From positions 1 through 9,824 of the forward strand of contig JAHFTP010000049.1 of the NCBI GenBank assembly GCA_023265495.1: a DNA stretch of 9,824 nucleotides. Reading direction: 5' to 3'. The translations under genes and the position numbers were made by a program. The notes below the pieces were generated by a model, which did not search any database, was not told the origin of the DNA, and worked only from the letters and a program-made list of their open reading frames with translations. Source of the stretch: Chlamydiota bacterium (GTDB lineage Bacteria; Chlamydiota; Chlamydiia; Chlamydiales; Rhabdochlamydiaceae). How positions within the stretch are numbered: the stretch's first letter is position 1; the number at the start of each line of letters is the position of its first letter. Of the stretch, positions 1 through 6,428 are shown piece after piece.

Positions 1-191
1 CTATCGTGAGTTCTTTAACGAAATTAAAGAAAAAAATTAGAAGCGCTCAGCTAAAAGCCGCTATTGCCGCCAGTCGAGAGCTGACTCAATTATACTGGGA
101 CCTTGGTAAAGACATTGTTGAAAAACAAGAGAAAGAAGGATGGGGCTCAATTTTAAGGAGTGAAAGTTGCAAGGAATATTGCATTCTATAA
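1..191 (+). pseudogene. Decayed DUF1016 (YhcG-type) gene remnant, 5' end outside window
   Basis: Residues decoded from about base 36 on (IRSAQLKAAIAASREL, then LYWDLGKDIVEKQEKEGWGS) match the start of the DUF1016 N-terminal domain found in YhcG-like proteins, a family linked to PDDEXK-type nucleases. The family segment just before IRSAQ is present but in another frame: bases 2-34 read YREFFNEIKEK and then hit TAG at 38-40. The two frames join if one A is removed from the seven-A run at 30-36, giving EIKEKIRSAQ, so the gene carries a one-base insertion there. A GTG at base 6 opens the second frame but is only a chance start. After GWGS the family sequence is lost and the frame stops at 189-191; the rest of the domain and the nuclease part are missing. 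I call it a dead fragment. Transcriptional slippage on the A-run could restore the frame but not the missing C-terminal part. Confidence 0.75.
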
Positions 192-373
192 CCTCGAAGC
201 TGTCATTGCAGTGTAAGCGGTAAGCAAGGCCAACATTTTGTCAGTGCTTGCAGAGATACTACCGCGCTTTTCTTTATTTTTATTCTAGACATCGGAATCT
301 CTTTCCTGTAAAAACAAAATTTAATTTAAGGAAGAGTCTGTCTGTTGCCACATTCTGAAGAGAAGGGAAGAGG

Positions 374-1237
374 ATGAATAAAAAATTTAAGGTCGCCATT
401 ATCACTTTGGTTCTTCTAGGCATTGTTGCAGGAACTGTGCTTTTTTTCTGCACGCAAAATATTGCGGTCCTCAATCCAAAAGGGATGATTGCAATCAAAC
501 AAAGGCATTTACTTATCACTGCCACATGGCTGATGTTAATTGTTGTGATTCCGGTCATTATCCTTACCATGGCCTTTGCATGGAAGTATAGAGCGAGCAA
601 TAAGAGCGCTAAATACACTCCCAATTGGGAACATAACTATATAGCCGAGTGCTTGTGGTGGGGCATCCCTTGCGTTATTATTGTGGTACTCGGGGTTATT
701 ACATGGAAATCGAGCCATGATTTAGATCCATTTAAACCTATTGATACAGGCAAAAAGCCCTTGACCGTGCAGGTCATTGCGCTGCAGTGGAAGTGGTTAT
801 TTATTTACCCAGAGCAGGGGATCGCTACGGTGAATTTTGTGCAGTTCCCGGAGCAGACACCGATTAATTTTGAAATCACCGCCGACGCGCCCATGAACTC
901 GTTTTGGATCCCCCAGCTCGGCGGGCAGATCTATGCGATGCCGGCGATGAGGACAAAGCTCCATCTTATTGCGAGTGAAGTGGGCACGTTTAGAGGGTCT
1001 TCTGCCAACATCAGCGGTACGGGCTTTGCGGGGATGGTATTTTCTGCAAAGGCGACCACGGAAGAAGAATTCACTCAGTGGGTGCAATCAGTGGGACAAT
1101 CTCCCAATCGCATGACTCTCGATACGTATAACGAACTAGTAAAGCCCAGTGAATACAACCCCGTTGCCTCCTACGTGCTGGTGGATGGCGATTTATTCGA
1201 GCAGGTGCTTAGGAAATATTATGCGCCGGCACAGTAG
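374..1237 (+). CDS. cyoA: Cytochrome bo3 ubiquinol oxidase subunit II
   Basis: This is the quinol-oxidase subunit II, a membrane-anchored protein that docks on subunit I. The 287-residue product aligns along its length with E. coli CyoA, for example NPKGMIAIKQR, FAWKYRASNKSAKY, PNWEH, FIYPEQGIATVNF, MNSFWIPQLGGQIYAM and PSEYN. An N-terminal hydrophobic stretch (about 8-25) ends at Cys26, then come two membrane helices (about 46-70 and 92-111) and a periplasmic cupredoxin domain (about 129-227). The cupredoxin lacks the Cys/His/Met CuA ligands of cytochrome c oxidases (SANISGTGFAGM instead), as expected for a quinol oxidase. The His-rich C-terminal tail of the E. coli protein is absent. The lipobox LFFC is poor, so lipidation at Cys26 is uncertain. 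Purine-rich AGAAGGGAAGAGG lies just before the ATG. First gene of the cyo operon, with 38 bases to cyoB. I could not identify a convincing promoter in 192-373. Confidence 0.97.
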   Translation: MNKKFKVAIITLVLLGIVAGTVLFFCTQNIAVLNPKGMIAIKQRHLLITATWLMLIVVIPVIILTMAFAWKYRASNKSAKYTPNWEHNYIAECLWWGIPCVIIVVLGVITWKSSHDLDPFKPIDTGKKPLTVQVIALQWKWLFIYPEQGIATVNFVQFPEQTPINFEITADAPMNSFWIPQLGGQIYAMPAMRTKLHLIASEVGTFRGSSANISGTGFAGMVFSAKATTEEEFTQWVQSVGQSPNRMTLDTYNELVKPSEYNPVASYVLVDGDLFEQVLRKYYAPAQ

Positions 1238-1275
1238 ATGCAAGTGTTCTTAACTTTGAAGATACAGGAAATAGT

Positions 1276-3231
1276 ATGTTTGGACGACTAACTGCACAAG
1301 CTTTTAAACACGATATGATTGAATACGCAGCCGGGGTGTCTATGCTCCTTGGAGCGCTTGCTCTCATTGGACTTCTTACCTATACAAAGCGATGGAAATG
1401 GCTGTGGATAGAGTGGATTACCTCTGTCGACCATAAAAAAATTGGGGTCATGTACATCGTCGCCTCCTTTGTGATGATAGCCAAAGGGCTCATCGATGCC
1501 CTCATGATGCGTGCGCAGCAGGCCATGGCCTTTGGCGAGTCTATGGGGTATCTGACAGCGCCACACTTTCAGCAGCTGGTCACAGCGCATGGCGCTACGA
1601 TGATCTTCTTTGCGGGCATGGGGCTGATGTTTGGTGTCATCAACTTGGTACTACCCCTGCAAATCGGCGCGAGGGACGTGGCTTTTCCTTTTCTTAACAA
1701 CTTAAGCTTTTGGCTGTTTTCCTCCGGGGCTATGTTTATCATGGTATCTTTGGTAGTGGGTGTTTTTGCAGGGACGGGGTGGACGTCGTATCCACCGCTT
1801 TCAGGGCTTAAGTATAACCCGGGCGAAGGAGTCGACTACTGGCTATGGAGTGTGCAGATCTCAGGGGCGGGGAGTCTGCTATCGGGGATTAATTTCTTTG
1901 TGACGATCTTGAAAATGCGATGCCCCGGGATGTCACTGATGAAAATGCCCATATTTGTTTGGGCCTGCTTAGCTACGATGGTGCTCGTCATATTTGCTTT
2001 CCCCATACTCACTGCCAACCTCGCCATGCTCTCTACTGACCGCCTGCTCAATACGCGTATCTTCACTCCAGATTATGGAGGAAATCCCATGATGTACATC
2101 AACTTGATATGGGCATGGGGACATCCGGAAGTCTATATTCTCGTCTTGCCGGCCTTTGGGATCTTCTCTGAAGTAGTTCCTGTCTTTTCCCAAAAAAAGC
2201 TGTTCGGTTATGCCACGATGGTATGGGCCATTGTTGCCATTACCCTGCTATCGTTCATCGTCTGGCTCCATCACTTCTTCACCATGGGAGCAGGTGCTAA
2301 CGTCAATGCCTTCTTCGGTATTATGACAATGATTATCGCCATTCCCACGGGAGTAAAAGTCTTTAACTGGCTGTTTACCATGTTTAGAGGACGCGTTATT
2401 TTCACGACGCCCATGCTTTGGTTTTTAGCGTTCATAGCTACCTTCACAATTGGAGGAATGACGGGTGTTCTCATGTCCATACCGGGGGTGGATTTTCAAG
2501 TACATAACAGCTTGTTTTTGATTGCACACTTTCACTCGACAATCATTGGGGGAGTGTTGTTTGGCTTCTTCTCTGCTTATAGTTATTGGTTTCCTAAGTT
2601 CGTCGGCTTCAAACTGAATGAGACCCTCGGTAAATATGCGTTTTGGTGCTGGTTTATCGGCTTCTTACTAGCCTTCCTCCCTTTGTATATACTAGGCCTT
2701 ATGGGCGCGACAAGGCGACTTAATCATTATGATGTGCCACAGTGGCAGCCCCTATTTATGGTGGCAGGCGTCGGGATCGTGTTGATTCTTTGCGGCTTTG
2801 GCTTCCAGCTCTTACAGCTATATGTAAGTATACGGGATCGCAAGAAGAATATGGACGTCACGGGTGACCCATGGAATGGAAGGACTCTCGAGTGGTCTAC
2901 CTCCTCTCCTCCACCTGTATATAATTTTGCCATCACCCCAGAGGTGCATGAGCGCGACCCATTCTGGGCGATGAAACAGTCCAAAGCTGCCAGGACAAAG
3001 CCTAAATATGAAGATATCCATATGCCCAAAAATACACCTGCAGGTTTCTACATCGGAGTATTGAGTTTTGTGCTCGGCTTTGCTCTCATTTGGTACATGT
3101 TCACCTTAGCACTGATCAGCGCACTGGCCATGGTGGCATGCCTGATCATCCGACTCTGTGAGAAGGATGTCGATTACTATATTACGGCCAAGGAAGTAGA
3201 GAAAATAGAAATGGGGAAACAAAAAGCATGA
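1276..3231 (+). CDS. cyoB: Cytochrome bo3 ubiquinol oxidase subunit I
   Basis: This is the catalytic heme-copper subunit: it oxidises ubiquinol, reduces O2 to water and pumps protons across the inner membrane. The 651 residues run parallel to E. coli CyoB (663) with numbering offset by one. Visible ligands are His105 and His420 for low-spin heme b, His418 for heme o, and His283, His332 and His333 for CuB, with Tyr287 in the HPEVY motif. Proton-path residues are present: Asp134 (GARD), Glu285, Thr358 and Lys361 (TGVKVFNW), and the Arg480-Arg481 pair. In the quinone site Asp74, His97 and Gln100 are kept, but the position of E. coli Arg71 is Lys70. About 15 membrane helices are expected for the family. 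AGGA at 1266-1269 is the ribosome site. The stop codon overlaps the cyoC start as ATGA, which favours translational coupling. By sequence a functional terminal oxidase. Confidence 0.98.
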   Translation: MFGRLTAQAFKHDMIEYAAGVSMLLGALALIGLLTYTKRWKWLWIEWITSVDHKKIGVMYIVASFVMIAKGLIDALMMRAQQAMAFGESMGYLTAPHFQQLVTAHGATMIFFAGMGLMFGVINLVLPLQIGARDVAFPFLNNLSFWLFSSGAMFIMVSLVVGVFAGTGWTSYPPLSGLKYNPGEGVDYWLWSVQISGAGSLLSGINFFVTILKMRCPGMSLMKMPIFVWACLATMVLVIFAFPILTANLAMLSTDRLLNTRIFTPDYGGNPMMYINLIWAWGHPEVYILVLPAFGIFSEVVPVFSQKKLFGYATMVWAIVAITLLSFIVWLHHFFTMGAGANVNAFFGIMTMIIAIPTGVKVFNWLFTMFRGRVIFTTPMLWFLAFIATFTIGGMTGVLMSIPGVDFQVHNSLFLIAHFHSTIIGGVLFGFFSAYSYWFPKFVGFKLNETLGKYAFWCWFIGFLLAFLPLYILGLMGATRRLNHYDVPQWQPLFMVAGVGIVLILCGFGFQLLQLYVSIRDRKKNMDVTGDPWNGRTLEWSTSSPPPVYNFAITPEVHERDPFWAMKQSKAARTKPKYEDIHMPKNTPAGFYIGVLSFVLGFALIWYMFTLALISALAMVACLIIRLCEKDVDYYITAKEVEKIEMGKQKA

Positions 3232-3839
3232 AACACCCTCAAACTGCAGGACATGAGAGCCTGCCCGACTCCCATCAGGATGTCTACTCAAAAACCTTAT
3301 TTGGATTTTGGGTGTATTTACTCACGGACTTCGTATTCTTTTCAGCGCTATTTGCCACATATATCGTGTTGCACAGCGGCACATATGGAGGACCTACTTC
3401 TAGAGAGCTCTTTCACTTGCCTTGCACCCTTGCCCAAACTTTACTGCTCCTTGTAAGCAGCTTTACCATTGGCCTTGGCGGCGTAGCAGCACATCGAGGC
3501 AATAAGAAGTGGACGATCCTTCTATTCGGTATTTCTTTCCTGCTCGGTCTCATTTTTATGGGGATGCAGTTTGGGGAGTTTTTTCGCCTTATCAACGCAG
3601 GAAATAGCTGGGAGAGAAGCGCCTTTCTATCTGCCTTTTTCACACTCGTTGGCACGCATATGCTCCACGTGGTGTTTGCACTGCTTTGGGTCATTGTCCT
3701 GATCATTCCGGTATGTCTTCAAGGGATCACAGAGGTTAGCCTAAGACGGCTCATATGTTTGAAGATGTTTTGGCAGTTTATCAATGTAGTCTGGATCTTT
3801 ATCTTTTCTATCGTCTACTTGCTCGGAGGAAGTTATTAA
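3228..3839 (+). CDS. cyoC: Cytochrome bo3 ubiquinol oxidase subunit III
   Basis: Five-helix membrane subunit that packs against subunit I and stabilises proton uptake and turnover. Its 203 residues match E. coli CyoC (204) closely: FGFWVYLLTD at about 25-34, LFATYIVL, GGPTSRELFHLP, SAFLSAFFTLVGTHMLHV at about 131-148, and FWQFINVVWIFIF at 181-193. The start ATG overlaps the cyoB stop (ATGA, 3228-3231), with GGGGA upstream inside cyoB. Odd feature: several residues that are acidic or His in E. coli CyoC are amides here. They are Gln70 (PCTLAQT against VET), Gln114 (GMQFGEF against GMEIYEF), Gln183 and Asn186 (FWQFINVVW against FWHFLDVVW). Overall fold and length are preserved, so I still expect an assembled subunit. 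The E. coli comparison is from memory of that sequence. Confidence 0.96.
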   Translation: MKHPQTAGHESLPDSHQDVYSKTLFGFWVYLLTDFVFFSALFATYIVLHSGTYGGPTSRELFHLPCTLAQTLLLLVSSFTIGLGGVAAHRGNKKWTILLFGISFLLGLIFMGMQFGEFFRLINAGNSWERSAFLSAFFTLVGTHMLHVVFALLWVIVLIIPVCLQGITEVSLRRLICLKMFWQFINVVWIFIFSIVYLLGGSY

Positions 3840-3840
3840 T

Positions 3841-4194
3841 ATGATTGACTCTCATCATGGATGGAACTTCAATGTTAAACCTCTCATCATCGGCTTTTTA
3901 CTCTCCCTGGTACTCACGCTTGCTGCTTATTATACTGTTGTTTTCCACGCTGTCAGTGGAAAGGCGCTTCAATGCCTTATCATGGGGCTTGGCGGCGTGC
4001 AGGCACTTATCCAACTTGTCCTATTCCTGCACTTGGGGATGGAGTCTAAGCCTCGGTGGACTGTGACCTCTTTCCTTTTTATGGTGCTTGTTATCCTCAT
4101 CGTTGTCGGTGGATCGCTGTGGATCATGTATCACTTAAATTATACGATGATGCCAACCATGGACATGAGCAGCCCTATGTCCTATGAGGAGTAA
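3841..4194 (+). CDS. cyoD: Cytochrome bo3 ubiquinol oxidase subunit IV
   Basis: Small three-helix accessory subunit that assists assembly and CuB retention in subunit I. Its 117 residues match the CyoD family (109 in E. coli). Family landmarks are the early helix (IIGFLLSLVLTLAAYYTVVF, about 16-36), the helix with VQALIQLVLFLHLGM (about 53-67) and the final helix ending GGSLWIMYHLNYTMM. The C-terminal tail is Met-rich (MPTMDMSSPM) and a little longer than in E. coli. A strong GGAGGA at 3825-3830, inside the end of cyoC, precedes the ATG by ten bases, and only one base separates it from the cyoC stop. Same transcript as the rest of the operon. Confidence 0.95.
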   Translation: MIDSHHGWNFNVKPLIIGFLLSLVLTLAAYYTVVFHAVSGKALQCLIMGLGGVQALIQLVLFLHLGMESKPRWTVTSFLFMVLVILIVVGGSLWIMYHLNYTMMPTMDMSSPMSYEE

Positions 4195-4195
4195 C

Positions 4196-5092
4196 ATGAC
4201 TGCTAGACAGCTTGCCGGCATCTCCATTGCCCACTCTATTAAAACTTATTACACCCTAGCCAAGCCGGGGATTGTCATGGGCAATGCTATCACTGCTATT
4301 GGTGGGTTTGCCCTAGCTGCCAAGGGTCATGTCGATTACTTGCTTCTGCTGGCTACACTCTTTGGATTGTCGTGCATCATTGGCTCTGCGTGTGCATTCA
4401 ATAACTACATGGACCGTGGCATTGATGCAAAGATGGCAAGAACCAAAAATAGAGCGCTTGTCACCGGCCAGATCTCTCCACGCAGAGCTCTAGTCTTCGC
4501 TTCAAGTCTTGTTCTATTGGGAACGCTTGTTTTGAGCCTCACTACAAATTGGCTTGCGGTATTTACTGCGCTCTTTGGCTTCTTTGTGTATGTGATGCTC
4601 TATACTGTGGGCAAATCTCGAACCGGCTATGCTACTGTGATAGGGAGTATTGCAGGGGGTGCACCCCCTGCCATCGGCTACTGCGCAGTGAGTGATCGTT
4701 TTGACCTGGGAGCCCTTCTGTTATATGGGATTCTCGTCCTATGGCAGATGCCCCATTTCTATGCGATCACCATGTATCGATTTACAGATTATGCGGCTGC
4801 GTCTCTTCCCGTTTTGCCGGTGAGAAAAGGGATGCATACGACAAAGGTTCGCATGCTCGTGTATGTCGTAGCTTTTATGGTAGTGGCCCCTGCGCTCACC
4901 TTATATGGGTATACGGGATACGCTTATTTTGCCGTTGCGGTAGCCCTTAGCTTCATCTGGCTTCTACTCGGGGTACAAGGCTTTAAAAGCGATAATGATA
5001 AACTCTGGTCGCGCAAGATGTTCCTCTGGTCGCTCGTTGTGATCACAGCTCTCTTCATCACGATGGCCCTTGATGTAAAAACACTATTGTAG
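4196..5092 (+). CDS. cyoE: Protoheme IX farnesyltransferase (heme O synthase)
   Basis: A UbiA-type membrane prenyltransferase that adds a farnesyl group to heme B, making the heme O used in the oxygen-reducing site of CyoB. The first Asp-rich motif is at 69-85 (NNYMDRGIDAKMARTKN) with Asp73 and Asp77, followed by RALVTGQIS. The region 137-166 (VGKSRTGYATVIGSIAGGAPPAIG) and LWQMPHFYAI, then YRFTDYAAASLPVLPVRKG, are family hallmarks very close to E. coli CyoE (296 residues; 298 here). I chose ATG 4196 over the in-frame ATG 4184 because AGGAG at 4187-4191 lies just ahead of 4196, whereas 4184 has no ribosome site and lies inside cyoD. The cyoD stop is one base upstream. The 3' end overlaps the convergent neighbour by nine bases, so no terminator fits between them. 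Last gene of the operon. Confidence 0.96.
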   Translation: MTARQLAGISIAHSIKTYYTLAKPGIVMGNAITAIGGFALAAKGHVDYLLLLATLFGLSCIIGSACAFNNYMDRGIDAKMARTKNRALVTGQISPRRALVFASSLVLLGTLVLSLTTNWLAVFTALFGFFVYVMLYTVGKSRTGYATVIGSIAGGAPPAIGYCAVSDRFDLGALLLYGILVLWQMPHFYAITMYRFTDYAAASLPVLPVRKGMHTTKVRMLVYVVAFMVVAPALTLYGYTGYAYFAVAVALSFIWLLLGVQGFKSDNDKLWSRKMFLWSLVVITALFITMALDVKTLL

Positions 5093-6034
5093 ACGCCAAT
5101 CAGATTGTACGACGGCGTCGTATGCTTCCGGATCGTTTGTCACTACGACACCTTCGATGAGTAGGCCGTGAGGTTCACGCAAGTTGATCTGATGTCCATT
5201 TAATGTTGTGAGCATAAGGCCTGATTCTTTTGCAATAACGACATTAGCGCCATAGTTCCACACTCCCCCTTTTTTTTCTGTGCCGAGAGGGGATGCCCCC
5301 AAACTGATATAGAGCGAAGCTTCTCCTCGCAGTATTTTTAGTAATCGACTTGTGGAGCTTACATGTTCCTCATTAACTTTGGCAGGAACCCAGTTCCACT
5401 TAGCGAAGTAGGAGGTAATCACCTGATGGCTCGTGGATTTGAGGAGGATTTTTTCACTAGAGGGCACAGCATGCAATCGCTGTTGGATAGCTCCCTCTTT
5501 TTCTAGCCAGGCGCCTTGTCCTTTCACCGCCCAGGCATAGGTATCCGTTACGGGATAGTAACTTACCCCTAGCACTGGGGTGTTTCCCTCTAGCAAGCCC
5601 ACTTGCACATGGAAATCATCGCTCCCTTTTTCGTATTCTTTTGTCCCGTCAATAGGATTAATCATCCACACATACTCTTTAGTGTGCCAATTAGGGTCTT
5701 TGTCCATTTGATCCTGGGATAGGAGTCCATAGGTGGGATACCGCTTGGTAAGTGCATCGATTATATATTGACTTGCTTCTACATCTGCATTGGTCTGGCG
5801 CACCTTTTTCCCATTTTGTAAGACAATATCTTGAGAGATGAGTTTTCCGCTGCTGCGAAGAGTAAGTATTTTTTGTCCGGCTTCTTTGGAGATAGCTTTG
5901 GCGTCTTGTAGTTGTTGGCTCCATAGGCTTTTTATTTCAGCAATAGCTATTCGGTCATCGGCGACAGAAGGTGCCATTGCGTGTGCCATGCATGCTAAGA
6001 GACAGGTTGCCAGCAGAAGAGTTCTTTTCACCAT
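5084..6034 (-). CDS. Exported inositol monophosphatase/CysQ-family protein with altered metal site
   Basis: The fold family is clear: NPIDGTKEYEKG at 126-137, VLGVSYYPVTDTYAWAVKGQGAW at 154-176 and GVWNYGANVVIAKESG at 257-272 match CysQ-type 3'(2'),5'-bisphosphate nucleotidases and inositol monophosphatases. These enzymes bind Mg2+ through Glu in GEE/SEE, two Asp in DPhDGT and an Asp in WDxAA. Here the equivalents are Gln107 (LLSQDQ), Asn126, Asp129 and Asn260, so three of the four side-chain ligands are isosteric amides; the codons are CAG, AAT and AAC. The N-terminus is a signal peptide: MVKR, a hydrophobic stretch 5-16, and cleavage likely after AHA19 or AMA21. A lipobox-like LLAC ends at Cys14, so a lipoprotein is possible. 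I take ATG at 6034 (316 residues); an in-frame TTG at 6043 is less likely. Probably a periplasmic pseudoenzyme or an enzyme with changed metal use. Convergent with cyoE. Confidence 0.85.
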   Translation of the reverse strand: MVKRTLLLATCLLACMAHAMAPSVADDRIAIAEIKSLWSQQLQDAKAISKEAGQKILTLRSSGKLISQDIVLQNGKKVRQTNADVEASQYIIDALTKRYPTYGLLSQDQMDKDPNWHTKEYVWMINPIDGTKEYEKGSDDFHVQVGLLEGNTPVLGVSYYPVTDTYAWAVKGQGAWLEKEGAIQQRLHAVPSSEKILLKSTSHQVITSYFAKWNWVPAKVNEEHVSSTSRLLKILRGEASLYISLGASPLGTEKKGGVWNYGANVVIAKESGLMLTTLNGHQINLREPHGLLIEGVVVTNDPEAYDAVVQSDWRLQ

Positions 6035-6067
6035 CACCACCAATTAAAATGTTTAACGATGCCTCTC

Positions 6068-6076
6068 ATTATAACA
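6068..6076 (-). promoter_or_regulatory. Extended -10 promoter of the exported IMPase-family gene
   Basis: Read on the - strand this is TGTTATAAT: a perfect TATAAT (6068-6073) with the TGn extension (6074-6076). No good -35 hexamer is visible at the usual distance, which fits an extended -10 promoter. Transcription would start near 6061, about 27 bases before the ATG at 6034. Confidence 0.6.
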
Positions 6077-6178
6077 GGGTGGTTGATTTACGAGACCCGG
6101 AAAAGCAAATCCCTCCCCGTGAGCTTCACGTTTAAAGATTTATTTACTATACGCGGGTAGTAATATTTTTTTGCGACC

Positions 6179-6370
6179 TTATCTCGTACAGCTACATCCA
6201 GTGCCGCAAGTGCAACTTTCGTGTGCCACATTAGCACTGCATTTGCAGCCTGATCCACAGCCACAATTGGAGGCGCAGCCGCAACTGTCTGCTTTGTTTG
6301 TTGAATTGGAGCATGAGGTCAGTGATAGGCAGCTAGCTAGTAGCATAAGAGAAACAACAGTTTTACGCAT
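6179..6370 (-). CDS. Small CxC-repeat (metallothionein-like) lipoprotein
   Basis: A 63-residue preprotein that I cannot assign to a named gene. MRKT and a hydrophobic stretch (5-18) lead to a good lipobox LTSC, giving a lipid-modified Cys20. The 44-residue mature part has 11 cysteines, ten of them in five CxC units: 30/32, 36/38, 42/44, 53/55 and 59/61. Four of the spacings are exactly three residues between units, with Gly, Ser and Asn fillers and one longer spacer (SANVAHES). That regular CxC pattern resembles metallothioneins and suggests metal binding, probably soft metals such as Cu or Zn, at the envelope. A disulfide-linked envelope role, as for the small Cys-rich lipoprotein OmcA of Chlamydia, is the alternative. 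The start is fixed by GGGAGGA (complement of 6376-6382) five bases ahead of the ATG; an in-frame ATG 36 bases further upstream would place the signal peptide internally. It lies 58 bases below the ABC-F gene on the same strand and may share its transcript. Confidence 0.82.
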   Translation of the reverse strand: MRKTVVSLMLLASCLSLTSCSNSTNKADSCGCASNCGCGSGCKCSANVAHESCTCGTGCSCTR

Positions 6371-6428
6371 AAAAGTCCTCCCAAAGATTGTGTCTGAGTC
6401 TAACACAGAGCTGTTTTTTTCACATAAA

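Noticed and set aside
238..286. cyoA promoter (TTGTCA at 238-243, TTGCAG at 248-253, TATTCT at 281-286)
   Set aside because: No pair of hexamers has acceptable spacing and no extended -10 is present, so I could not support a specific site.
6117..6158. Small dyads CGTGA-GCT-TCACG and TTACTA/TAGTAA between the two - strand genes as a terminator
   Set aside because: Short stems, AT-rich in one case, and no U-tract in the - strand direction needed to end the lipoprotein transcript.
6392..6419. Weak dyad TGTGT/ACACA followed by a T-run on the + strand as a terminator
   Set aside because: Only five pairs with a nine-base loop, and no + strand gene ends upstream of it; on the - strand there is no U-tract after it.
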